Assembly: GCA_015487435.1 (NCBI GenBank)
Contig: WFPU01000231.1
Location: 1 to 13,251 of the forward strand
Direction: 5' to 3'
Length of the DNA stretch: 13,251 nt
Origin: Sulfurimonas sp.
GTDB lineage: Bacteria; Campylobacterota; Campylobacteria; Campylobacterales; Sulfurimonadaceae
Below are positions 6,494 to 13,251 of the stretch, one piece after another. Positions within the stretch are counted from its first letter, which is position 1, and the number at the start of each line of letters is the position of its first letter. The notes beneath the pieces were generated by a model. That model saw only the letters and a list, made by a program, of their open reading frames with translations, made no database searches and was not told the DNA's origin. The translations under genes were made by a program, and so were the position numbers.

Positions 6494-6570
6494 GCGGTGG
6501 TAGTTCAGTTGGTTAGAATACCTGCCTGTCACGCAGGGGGTCGCGAGTTCGAGTCTCGTCCACCGCGCCA
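6494..6570 (+). tRNA. tRNA-Asp (anticodon GTC), copy 2
   Basis: Identical over its 77 bases to the copy at 5796-5872; the anticodon GTC is at 6528-6530. It closes the cluster. The 24 bases after it are T-rich (CTTTCTTTTT) but form no separate terminator hairpin. They run into the 3' end of the convergent hemerythrin gene, whose transcript would be antisense to this tRNA if not stopped. Confidence 0.97.
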
Positions 6571-6594
6571 CTTTCTTTTTAAATAAATCAAAAA

Positions 6595-7080
6595 TTATGT
6601 ATATGGGCTAATATCAGTAATGTCAAATGAGTTGTCTTCATCTTCAATATCCTCTGTATCATAAATTAAATTTTTATTGATTTTAGATACTTCAAACAGC
6701 TTTATTTTAATATCTTCATTTACAATGTGATCTATAAGTAAACGTTTTGCTATAACTCTCATTTTTATTTTAAGTATACTTAAAGTAGAAGATGTTTTAA
6801 TCACTAAAGCAAGTTTATCTATTAAATATTGATGAAGTAGCTTATGCTCTTCTAATTCAGGATATCCTATAGATATCATATAGCCCTCTTCATCTTTAAA
6901 GTGATTGCTCATATAAACACTAAGTTCACTTAATATGCTTTTGAGCTTTTCTTTTGTACTGTTATCACTTAGGGTATATAATCTATCCACTAAAGAAAAT
7001 AGTTGTTTATGCTGCTCATCAATAGTATCTATTCCTAGTTTATATCTATCATCCCAAAGTAATTTCTCATCTGTCGACAT
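6595..7080 (-). CDS. Bacteriohemerythrin
   Basis: A soluble four-helix-bundle, non-haem di-iron protein that reversibly binds O2. In bacteria it serves as an oxygen carrier, store or sensor. All seven expected iron ligands can be placed: His24 (in DEQHK), His60 and Glu64 (HFKDE), His79 and His83 (HKLLH), and His118 and Asp123 (HIVNED). At 161 residues it is about 25 longer than the minimal domain. The extra C-terminal tail is acidic and probably disordered. The start ATG at 7080 has AAGGA five bases upstream, and that ribosome-binding site overlaps the rodA stop codon (TAAGGA). It is thus the second gene of a rodA transcript with an 8-bp gap. A link to cell-wall growth is not established; co-transcription may be incidental. 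Confidence 0.93.
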   Translation of the reverse strand: MSTDEKLLWDDRYKLGIDTIDEQHKQLFSLVDRLYTLSDNSTKEKLKSILSELSVYMSNHFKDEEGYMISIGYPELEEHKLLHQYLIDKLALVIKTSSTLSILKIKMRVIAKRLLIDHIVNEDIKIKLFEVSKINKNLIYDTEDIEDEDNSFDITDISPYT

Positions 7081-7088
7081 TTTTATCC

Positions 7089-8201
7089 TTATACAAAACT
7101 TTTTGTCCCACGCCCGTCGTAGAGATCTTTATATCTAAATGTTATAAGATTTTCCATTATAGCAAAAAGTATTATAAAGTTTAAAAAACTACTCCCCCCA
7201 TAACTAAACATGGGCAGAGGGACTCCAACTACTGGTGCATAACCGATGGTCATTGATATATTAACACCCATATATATGAATATCATAAAAGATATTGCTA
7301 CAGTTACAACCTTTATATAATAATCGCTGTTAAATACGCTCAAACTGAGTAGATGTAAGATAAGTAATACATAGATTAATATGATAGCTAACCCACCTAA
7401 AAATCCACTTCTTTCAACTAAAAAAGCAAAAATAAAATCACTTGTAGCAATTGGTAAGAATCTCATCTGTGTTTGTGTAGCATCCTCTTTGCTTTTTCCA
7501 GTTAATCCGCCTGATCCTATGGCTATAATTGACTGTTGTACATGGTATGATGGTTTTTCACTCATAAAGTCTTTTATACGAATTTTTTGATAATCATGTA
7601 GGGCAAATTTGTATGCTAATGGTGAGAGAAGGGCAATAGCTCCAATGATAAAAGCCCATATTTTCCAATGTACACCTATAAAAAATAAAACTCCATAGCC
7701 AATAAGTAGTAATACAAGTGCTGTACCTAAATCTGGTTCTTTTGCTATTAGAAAAAATGGCAATAATATATATCCACTTAAGATTAAAAATTCTTTTAAC
7801 CTATACCCATCTCTTGGAGGTGGTATTTTGTTTATAAGATATGCTAACATAAGAATTAAAGCAGGCTTAACAAATTCAGATGGTTGGATAGTAGTATTTA
7901 TAAATGGAAGCTCAATCCATCTTTGAGCACCAAGTCTAGAGTGACCAAAAAACTCAACTGCAAGAAGAAGTAATATATTTATCCAATATATTAAAGGGAT
8001 TAACCAACTCATGCGTCGTATTGGGAGAAAAAACACAAATAAAAAAGCTAAAAATGCAACTCCAACATAGGTCATCTGTTTTTGAGCAAGTATGGGAACT
8101 ACCTCATTTATAAGCCAATGTGAAGTAAAAATTAGAGGTAAGATAAGTATGATGGAAATAAAGTCAAATTGTGCTAAAATACGCTTATCAATTCTCCACA
8201 A
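7089..8201 (-). CDS. rodA: RodA, SEDS-family peptidoglycan glycosyltransferase (TTG start)
   Basis: RodA (MrdB) polymerises lipid II into glycan strands at the inner membrane together with a class B penicillin-binding protein, during lateral wall growth. The 370-residue polytopic protein has about ten hydrophobic helices. Family motifs include GAQRWI (91-96), QPSEFVKP (106-113), KEPDLGTAL (154-162), a QSIIAIGSGG-type segment (223-232) and SDFIFAF (254-260). Asp255 there corresponds to the essential Asp of RodA proteins. RodA rather than FtsW is favoured by the N-terminus (RIDKR..AQFDF) and the short termini. The start is TTG at 8201: there is no in-frame ATG before residue 43, GGAG lies eight bases upstream, and residues 3-14 match usual RodA N-termini. 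It is divergent from rluD, and the hemerythrin gene follows 8 bp after it. Confidence 0.93.
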   Translation of the reverse strand: MWRIDKRILAQFDFISIILILPLIFTSHWLINEVVPILAQKQMTYVGVAFLAFLFVFFLPIRRMSWLIPLIYWINILLLLAVEFFGHSRLGAQRWIELPFINTTIQPSEFVKPALILMLAYLINKIPPPRDGYRLKEFLILSGYILLPFFLIAKEPDLGTALVLLLIGYGVLFFIGVHWKIWAFIIGAIALLSPLAYKFALHDYQKIRIKDFMSEKPSYHVQQSIIAIGSGGLTGKSKEDATQTQMRFLPIATSDFIFAFLVERSGFLGGLAIILIYVLLILHLLSLSVFNSDYYIKVVTVAISFMIFIYMGVNISMTIGYAPVVGVPLPMFSYGGSSFLNFIILFAIMENLITFRYKDLYDGRGTKSFV

Positions 8202-8221
8202 AATAAGTACTCCAAATAAAA

Positions 8222-8227
8222 ATTATA
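8222..8227 (-). promoter_or_regulatory. Putative -10 box for rodA
   Basis: On the minus strand TATAAT follows TTC, 20 bases before the TTG start. A second candidate, TACAAT, lies at 8230-8235 and would give a more usual leader length. The 51-bp gap 8202-8252 must also hold the divergent promoter for rluD, for which I see only weak candidates (TATCAT, 8234-8239), plus the rluD ribosome-binding site AAGG at 8241-8244. Confidence 0.4.
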
Positions 8228-8252
8228 GAATTGTATCATAAAGGTAATATAA

Positions 8253-9227
8253 ATGAATATAACACAAAGTTATATAGCCCAAGAAATTGAAAGATTAGAT
8301 ACTTTTTTAGCAACGAAAATAGGTCAAACTCGTTCACAAGTTGCACAACTAATAAAAAAAGAGTGTGTATATGTAGATGATAAACTTGTTCCTCGAGCAG
8401 GTGTAAAACTTAAAGTAGATCAAAAAATCAGAGTTGAGTTTCCAGAAGCTAAGAAAGAAAAAGCGTTAGAGGTTGATTTTGATGTTGAAGTTCTTTTTGA
8501 AGATGATGATGTCCTTGTTATAAATAAACCATCAGGACTTACAGTTCATCCTGCTCCAAGTGTAAAAGATGCTACACTGGTTGATTGGTTAAAGCATAAA
8601 GGGGTTAGACTCTCAACTATTAGTGGTGAAGAGCGACATGGTATAGTTCACCGTTTAGATAAAGGTACTAGCGGTGTAATGGTTGTAGCAAAAAATAATG
8701 AATCACATCAGTTTCTAAGTGAACAGTTACAAGACAAAAGTATGGGACGCTATTATGTTGCTGTAATTGAGCCACCATTAAAAGATGATTTAACTATCAT
8801 TGAAGCACCTATAAAAAGAAGTTCTAACAACCGCTTAAAGATGGCTTGTGATAATGGTGGAAAAACTGCTAAAACTGCTTTTAGTTTTTTAGCTCTTAGT
8901 GAAGATGAAACAAACCAATTGATAGCTTGTAAACTTTTTACTGGTCGTACCCATCAAATACGTGTACATTTAGAGACAAAAAGCCGTCATATCATCGGTG
9001 ATCATTTGTATGCAAACACTAATAAAAATGACAAATCGGAACGAATTTTGCTACATGCATTCGAAATACATTTCCTACACCCAACTACTAAAGAGTTGGT
9101 ATCTTTTGTTGCTCCATTAGAGCAAAGTATGAAAGATTACATAAATAAAAAATTTAATATGGAGCAAATAGATGAAGTTATCAATCCTGAGTTCATTGTT
9201 CATAGTTTCGCTAATACTAACTCTTAG
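8253..9227 (+). CDS. rluD: RluD-type 23S rRNA pseudouridine synthase
   Basis: A member of the RluA family that isomerises uridines to pseudouridine in 23S rRNA. An N-terminal S4 RNA-binding domain covers about residues 13-62. The catalytic domain contains NKPSGLTVHPAP (91-102) and the signature RHGIVHRLDKGTSG, with catalytic Asp136. GRTHQIRVH follows further on. At 324 residues it matches E. coli RluD in length and layout; RluC is the main alternative, so the exact target uridines are inferred. The ATG has AAGG eight bases upstream. It is the first gene of the rightward operon, and its last 56 bases overlap the start of the lipoprotein gene. The last 25 or so codons thus serve two reading frames and include the next gene's GGAG site. 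Confidence 0.92.
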   Translation: MNITQSYIAQEIERLDTFLATKIGQTRSQVAQLIKKECVYVDDKLVPRAGVKLKVDQKIRVEFPEAKKEKALEVDFDVEVLFEDDDVLVINKPSGLTVHPAPSVKDATLVDWLKHKGVRLSTISGEERHGIVHRLDKGTSGVMVVAKNNESHQFLSEQLQDKSMGRYYVAVIEPPLKDDLTIIEAPIKRSSNNRLKMACDNGGKTAKTAFSFLALSEDETNQLIACKLFTGRTHQIRVHLETKSRHIIGDHLYANTNKNDKSERILLHAFEIHFLHPTTKELVSFVAPLEQSMKDYINKKFNMEQIDEVINPEFIVHSFANTNS

Positions 9228-10560
9228 TGGATGTGGGGCTAAACCAAAGCCAAAAGATGAGGCTGTTGTTGATCCAACACTACCTGAAATAATTTTAACA
9301 AAAAATGGTACTCAATCAACGATGAAGTCTGTTGCACTAGAGTGGAAAGCGATAAATGATAAAAGGGTACGCGGCATATATGTATATAAAAAAACAGATG
9401 ATTCAAATGATAATGATAAAAAGAACTTTTTAGATACAATTGACAATAGATTTTCAACTCACTTTTTAGATGATGATGTTGAACCTGATACTAAATATAT
9501 TTACTATTTCAAAACATATAGTGATGAAGCAGAATCATTAAAGAGTAGAGAATATAGTACTAAAACAAGAGAGATTTTTAACTCTGTTTCATGGATATAT
9601 GCTAAAAGTGATATGCCAAGAAGTGCAAAAATAATATGGCGACCTCATAATAGTAAAGCTGTAGATACTTATATAATTCAAAGAAAAACATTAGAAGATG
9701 AAGAGTTTAAAGATATAGACAAAGTATATGGAAGACTAAATATAGAGTATATTGATACTGATTTAAAAGATAAGCACACTTATATCTATCAAGTTAGAGC
9801 TGTGACTTTTGATAAAATCATATCTAAACCAAGTGATGAAGTAACTATTAGTACAAAAGCTCTGCCAACTGAAGTTACAAATATTACAGCTACTACAAAT
9901 ATTGCAAAAAAAATAAAACTAAAATGGGATAAAACTTCATCGCCAGATTTTTTATATTACAATATTTACAGATCACAAGATGCAGATGCTGGTTATAGAT
10001 TACTAGCACAAGTTAATGATAATAGCTATATTGATAATATTGAAAAAGATGGTGAAAAATATTTTTACAGAATAAGTGTTGTTGATATGGATAAATTAGA
10101 GAGCAATCATGATGTAAATTTTGCATTGGGAATGACCCTTGTTAGACCAAATACACCTGCATTACTAGAAGCTTCGTTGGTTGATAATAGGATAGTTTTA
10201 AAGTGGGATAATGCAGATAAAAGAACTAAATCATATATAGTGATTAAAAAATACAAAAAAAGCCTATTTGATTTTCAAGAAGATAGATTTAATAGTATAG
10301 AAAACACAAAATTTATAGATGCAGATATTTTGCCAAATACAACATATAGTTACCAAGTTTTAGCTGTTGATGAAAATGGAATTTCGTCAGAACCTAGTAT
10401 CGAAGCAAAAATAGAAACTAAAGAAGAAGTTGAACCGAAAGTGCAAGAAAAACAAATAGAAGAGATTCAAATAGAAGATATCCACTCTGAGAAAATTCAA
10501 GCTGAGGAAATTCAAGCAGAAGAGATTGAAATTGAAGAGATTCAAATGGAAGAGATTTAA
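9172..10560 (+). CDS. flpA: FlpA-like fibronectin type III lipoprotein
   Basis: A surface or periplasmic lipoprotein. The signal peptide MKLSILSSL... ends in lipobox LSGC, with acylated Cys21. Four fibronectin type III-like beta-sandwich repeats follow, at about residues 40-131, 132-229, 230-325 and 326-421. Each has an early Trp and a late Y.Y.V/YFY strand. The tail 428-462 is seven pentapeptides of consensus Q-(I/A)-E-E-I, strongly acidic. In C. jejuni the equivalent gene (flpA, Cj1279c), in the same order before trmB-ftsE-ftsX, encodes a fibronectin-binding adhesin whose binding site is WRPHPDFRV in its second domain. Here residues 156-164 read WRPHNSKAV at nearly the same position. Orthology is strong; adhesion to host fibronectin is doubtful in an environmental bacterium. 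The start ATG has GGAG seven bases upstream, inside rluD. The stop overlaps trmB by one base (TAATG). Confidence 0.88.
   Translation: MKLSILSSLFIVSLILTLSGCGAKPKPKDEAVVDPTLPEIILTKNGTQSTMKSVALEWKAINDKRVRGIYVYKKTDDSNDNDKKNFLDTIDNRFSTHFLDDDVEPDTKYIYYFKTYSDEAESLKSREYSTKTREIFNSVSWIYAKSDMPRSAKIIWRPHNSKAVDTYIIQRKTLEDEEFKDIDKVYGRLNIEYIDTDLKDKHTYIYQVRAVTFDKIISKPSDEVTISTKALPTEVTNITATTNIAKKIKLKWDKTSSPDFLYYNIYRSQDADAGYRLLAQVNDNSYIDNIEKDGEKYFYRISVVDMDKLESNHDVNFALGMTLVRPNTPALLEASLVDNRIVLKWDNADKRTKSYIVIKKYKKSLFDFQEDRFNSIENTKFIDADILPNTTYSYQVLAVDENGISSEPSIEAKIETKEEVEPKVQEKQIEEIQIEDIHSEKIQAEEIQAEEIEIEEIQMEEI
10453..10557 (+). repeat. Seven tandem 15-bp units encoding the lipoprotein tail
   Basis: Seven in-frame 15-mers of approximate consensus CAAATAGAAGAGATT end exactly at the stop codon of the lipoprotein gene. 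Units 1, 2, 5, 6 and 7 are close to consensus; units 3 and 4 are more diverged. Most copies contain GAAGAG or GAAGA, purine-rich and ribosome-binding-site-like. The last copy supplies the region just upstream of the trmB start. Confidence 0.9.
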
Positions 10561-11732
10561 TGCCGCACCTGCATATAAAAAAATTTAAAAAATTAAAATT
10601 TCCACACTCAAATGATGGCGTGAGATTTAATTTTATTGCTGTTAATGCAAGTAGGGATGATGAAAAATTAATATCTACGACTATTGAAGATGAAGATTTT
10701 TTTTTACTTGTTAGAGAAGATGAAGATAAAAAACTATTAAAAACAGATAAATTAACACGTCCATCATCTACTCAAAAAATTCATAATGCCTTACTCTCTT
10801 ATGCTAAAGAAGCTGCTTTAGAAGTACTAGATTCAAATGTTCATCATAGCATTAAAAACATCCATTTAAAAGAGGTTAATGCTTTAAAAAATATAGAATA
10901 TTTTGCAAATGAATTTCCAGATGTAGATGATGTCCGCATAGAAGTTGGATTTGGTTCTGGACGCCATCTGCTTCATCAAGCTAAAGAAAATCCAAAAATC
11001 TTCTTCATTGGCATTGAGATACATCGTCCATCAATAGAGCAAGTTTTAAAACAAGTTAATATACAAAAGCTAGATAACCTTATGATTTTAGATTATGATG
11101 CTCGTCTTTTTATGGAGCTTGTTCCATCAAATAAAGTTAGTAAAATTTATGTTCATTTTCCAGTTCCATGGGACAAAAAAAAGCATAGAAGAGTTATATC
11201 TACCTCCTTTATAGAGGAATCACAAAGAGTTTTAAAGGTAAATGGCAGATTAGAGCTTCGGACTGATAGTGAAAATTATTACGCTTATTCTTATGAAACA
11301 TTTATAAATTTTCCAAAAATATCGTTAGAGATAAAAAAAAATCGCGATATTGCAATCAGTTCTAAATATGAAGATAGATGGAAAAAGCAAGAAAAAAATA
11401 TTTATGATGTAACTATGATAAATGAGCTTTTTTCTGATGACTTAGAGATAGAGGGAGATTTTTTCTTTAGTGAGTTTAAATCATCTTATGAAGAGTTATT
11501 AAATCTTAGTGGTTCAACTAAAAAGTACGAGAATTTCTTTATACATTTTGAGAGAGCTTATACTTTAGATGACGGAGTTATGATAAGGACCTCTATGGGA
11601 AGTTTTGATAGACCTGAACATCTTTATATTATTATTAGAGATAAAAATATCTCTTATTATCCAACACTTCCACTAAAGTCTAAAAGTAATTTAGTTGCAC
11701 ATAAATTTTTAAATGGAGTTTTAAATGGATAA
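10560..11732 (+). CDS. trmB: tRNA (guanine-N7-)-methyltransferase, long Campylobacterota form
   Basis: TrmB makes m7G at position 46 of tRNA variable loops using S-adenosylmethionine. The methyltransferase core occupies about residues 115-300. It has the SAM loop EVGFGSGRHLL (128-138), GIEIHRPS (151-158), the HFPVPWDKKKHRR motif (199-211) and LRTDSE (233-238). The protein is 390 residues, versus roughly 210-240 in E. coli or Bacillus, with an extra N-terminal segment of about 110 residues and a C-terminal segment of about 90. Long forms are usual in this class as I remember it. The common FPDPW signature reads FPVPW here (Val202), so a conserved Asp is absent. The ATG overlaps the lipoprotein stop (TAATG), and the 3' end overlaps ftsE by 8 bases. 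Homopolymer runs T9 (10697-10705) and A9 (11333-11341) lie inside the frame. Confidence 0.92.
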   Translation: MPHLHIKKFKKLKFPHSNDGVRFNFIAVNASRDDEKLISTTIEDEDFFLLVREDEDKKLLKTDKLTRPSSTQKIHNALLSYAKEAALEVLDSNVHHSIKNIHLKEVNALKNIEYFANEFPDVDDVRIEVGFGSGRHLLHQAKENPKIFFIGIEIHRPSIEQVLKQVNIQKLDNLMILDYDARLFMELVPSNKVSKIYVHFPVPWDKKKHRRVISTSFIEESQRVLKVNGRLELRTDSENYYAYSYETFINFPKISLEIKKNRDIAISSKYEDRWKKQEKNIYDVTMINELFSDDLEIEGDFFFSEFKSSYEELLNLSGSTKKYENFFIHFERAYTLDDGVMIRTSMGSFDRPEHLYIIIRDKNISYYPTLPLKSKSNLVAHKFLNGVLNG

Positions 11733-12396
11733 AGTGATAGTTGCCAAAGATGTTTCTTTATCATACAAAGCAAATGAAACCATTATAAACCAAGCAAACT
11801 TTAGTGTTGAATCTGGAAGTTTTGTATTTATAACTGGAGCTAGTGGTAGTGGAAAATCTACTATCTTGAAATCGCTTTTTGGAGCTATTAAACCAGCTCA
11901 AGGTAGTCTAATAGTTGGTGGAGTAGAGCTAAACAATGTATCTAAAAAGAAATTAAATTTTTTAAGACGACATATCGGGATAGTTTTTCAAGATTATAAA
12001 TTAGTAAAAGAGTGGACAATAGAAAAAAATATTATGATGCCTTTGATTATTAATGGATATGAAAAAGTTGTAACTCAAAATCAAGTGGAATCATTACTAA
12101 AACATGTGAGATTAAAACATCAAGCTGGAAAATTTCCATTAGAACTAAGCGGTGGAGAGCAACAACGTGTTGCTATGGCTAGAGCACTTTCACACAATCC
12201 TATTTTAATTCTTGCTGATGAGCCTACTGGTAATCTTGATGAGTATTCATCACAACTTATTTGGAATCTACTTGAGGGTGCAAATACTCAACTTAAAACT
12301 ACTGTTATAGTTGTAACGCATCACATACCATCATCTCTAAAAATAGATTATAAACATTTTCATATAGAGTATGGAGAGATTAATGAAATCAGTTAA
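11725..12396 (+). CDS. ftsE: Cell-division ABC-type ATPase FtsE
   Basis: The ATPase of the FtsEX complex at the inner face of the membrane. ATP hydrolysis drives a shape change in FtsX that activates periplasmic wall hydrolases at the septum. All nucleotide-binding motifs are present: Walker A GASGSGKST (38-46), Q-loop Gln89 (VFQDYKLV), signature LSGGEQQRVAMARAL (141-155), Walker B ILILADEP (160-167), D-loop NLD and H-loop His199. At 223 residues it has the normal length for FtsE. The ATG has GGAG six bases upstream, inside trmB, and the two genes overlap by 8 bases. The gene directly after is ftsX, which settles the assignment against LolD-like relatives. Confidence 0.95.
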   Translation: MDKVIVAKDVSLSYKANETIINQANFSVESGSFVFITGASGSGKSTILKSLFGAIKPAQGSLIVGGVELNNVSKKKLNFLRRHIGIVFQDYKLVKEWTIEKNIMMPLIINGYEKVVTQNQVESLLKHVRLKHQAGKFPLELSGGEQQRVAMARALSHNPILILADEPTGNLDEYSSQLIWNLLEGANTQLKTTVIVVTHHIPSSLKIDYKHFHIEYGEINEIS

Positions 12397-13195
12397 AAAT
12401 CATCTCTCACTGATTGTTGCACTAGTAAGTATACTTTTTTCTATCCAAATGTTTATTGTAGTTGATAGAAGCATAGATGCATATAAACAAAACCTTGCTA
12501 AGAATTATTCAATAGTTATAGTTAGTAAAAAGAAGATAACACAAGATGATATGCTTCTTCTTGATAAGATGATTAAAAATGTTGAAGAACTCTCACCAAA
12601 TAATGTAATTAAAAGATTAAATGCAAATATAGATAAAAAAAATATGGATTTGTTAAAATTAACATTACCTAAATTTTATAAACTTTATTTAGTTAAATTC
12701 CCCACACCAGATGAGATTAAAAAATTAAAATCAAACCTATTTAAAAATAAATCAATTACAAAAATAGAAGATTTTTCAAATACCCATGACACTACATACA
12801 AACTTTTAGTGTTATTTAAAAATGTAGTTTTTATCTTTGCCTTAGCTATATCTATAGTAACAACGCTTTTAATACTTAAAGAGCTTAGAATATGGCAATT
12901 TAAACATAATGAAAGAATGAGTATTATGGGGCTTTTTGGAGCGCCTGTTTGGCTTCGTTCGGCAGTTTTATTTAGACTAGCAATAGTTGATGCATTAATC
13001 TCATCAGTTTTAATATTTTTAGTATTTATCTATATTTCATCTAATAAATGGGTGTTGGCTCAGTTTGAAAATATAAATATTAAGGTTGAGATATTTAATT
13101 TAGTAAGTGATTCTTTATTGCTTTTAGCAATCTCGTTAATTGTCTCAGTTTTATTAGCTACTATGATTGTTTTAGGTCATAAAGAAGAAGTATGA
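12383..13195 (+). CDS. ftsX: Cell-division membrane protein FtsX
   Basis: The membrane partner of FtsE, transmitting the ATPase cycle to periplasmic peptidoglycan hydrolases. The 270-residue protein has the FtsX plan: a short cytoplasmic start, helix 1 (about 8-27), an extracytoplasmic domain of about 115 residues, then three helices (about 146-168, 198-219, 241-264) and a short basic-acidic end. Sequence identity in this family is low, so topology and position after ftsE carry the call. I choose ATG 12383, not 12371: GGAG lies six bases before 12383, inside ftsE, while 12371 has no properly spaced site. The start overlaps ftsE by 14 bases, and the stop overlaps the next gene as ATGA. Confidence 0.9.
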   Translation: MKSVKNHLSLIVALVSILFSIQMFIVVDRSIDAYKQNLAKNYSIVIVSKKKITQDDMLLLDKMIKNVEELSPNNVIKRLNANIDKKNMDLLKLTLPKFYKLYLVKFPTPDEIKKLKSNLFKNKSITKIEDFSNTHDTTYKLLVLFKNVVFIFALAISIVTTLLILKELRIWQFKHNERMSIMGLFGAPVWLRSAVLFRLAIVDALISSVLIFLVFIYISSNKWVLAQFENINIKVEIFNLVSDSLLLLAISLIVSVLLATMIVLGHKEEV

Positions 13196-13251
13196 TAAAA
13201 GTTTTTTTCGTTATATTATTTTTATTATTTTCACTTGATGCAAAAGAAAAT
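13192..13251 (+). CDS. Start of an exported protein, probably the M23 peptidase / hydrolase partner of FtsEX (truncated by window edge)
   Basis: Twenty codons are visible. They begin with an ATG that overlaps the ftsX stop by four bases (ATGA), then give a Lys, a run of Phe, Ile, Leu and Val, and a likely signal-peptidase site after S-L-D-A. The purine-rich AAAGAAGAAG upstream serves as ribosome-binding site. Only the signal peptide can be seen. In C. jejuni and H. pylori the gene after ftsX encodes an M23-family or EnvC-like murein protein, and an exported product directly coupled to ftsX fits that. The identity is inferred from order, not from visible catalytic motifs. Confidence 0.6.
   Translation, partial: MIKVFFVILFLLFSLDAKEN

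Noticed and set aside
10697..10705. Phase variation of trmB through T9 (10697-10705) or A9 (11333-11341)
   Set aside because: Such runs are expected by chance in this AT-rich DNA. Phase-variable tracts in this class are mostly longer G/C runs, and trmB is not a surface gene.
12371..12382. Upstream ATG at 12371 as the ftsX start
   Set aside because: It has no well-spaced ribosome-binding site, and the GGAG that would serve ftsX lies inside these codons, six bases before ATG 12383.
1..13251. Genomic island, phage or defence system
   Set aside because: There is no integrase, transposase, phage or nuclease gene, composition is even, and gene order is that of the conserved chromosome, despite the tRNA cluster as a possible attachment site.

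Overview
The window is AT-rich, gene-dense chromosomal DNA. It most resembles a free-living Campylobacterota (Epsilonproteobacteria) genome of the Sulfurimonas kind. I base this on protein style, on strong TATAAT-type -10 boxes with poor -35 boxes, on an extra-long TrmB, and on gene order. From my memory of Campylobacter jejuni and Helicobacter pylori, the run rodA | rluD - fibronectin-type-III lipoprotein (FlpA) - trmB - ftsE - ftsX - M23 peptidase is conserved across the class. The genus is an inference.

Layout. Positions 1-4318 are a leftward translation block: ileS (isoleucyl-tRNA synthetase), a 35-residue single-pass membrane protein overlapping its 3' end, then gatA (GTG start, 3' end just off the window). 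Positions 4319-4451 hold back-to-back promoters for ileS and for a rightward CinA/PncC-type gene (4452-5540) whose N-terminal domain is degenerate. Positions 5559-6570 are a six-gene rightward tRNA cluster (Lys-Asp-Val-Glu-Val-Asp) behind a near-perfect sigma-70 promoter. Four of its five spacers are about 100-130 nt and are almost filled by long imperfect inverted repeats with related tips. A bacteriohemerythrin and rodA (6595-8201) run leftward. From 8253 to the end there is a tightly overlapped rightward operon: rluD, flpA-like lipoprotein, trmB, ftsE, ftsX and the first 20 codons of a secreted protein, probably the M23-type partner of FtsEX.

How the genes work together. Three themes sit side by side. 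One is tRNA charging and modification (ileS, gatA, six tRNAs, trmB), with rluD for rRNA. The second is cell-wall growth and division (rodA for elongation; ftsE/ftsX plus an exported peptidase for septal hydrolysis). The third is one surface lipoprotein (FlpA-like) embedded in the division operon. Every junction from rluD to the last gene overlaps, which suggests translational coupling.

I do not see a clear new system such as a defence locus or mobile island; this is mostly conserved core genome. The observations most worth following are the inverted-repeat family in the tRNA spacers, a tRNA-Glu with C instead of U at position 33, a perfect 15-bp x 7 repeat encoding the lipoprotein tail and supplying the next gene's ribosome-binding region, a partly conserved FlpA fibronectin-binding motif in what looks like an environmental organism, and the unrecorded small membrane protein between ileS and gatA.
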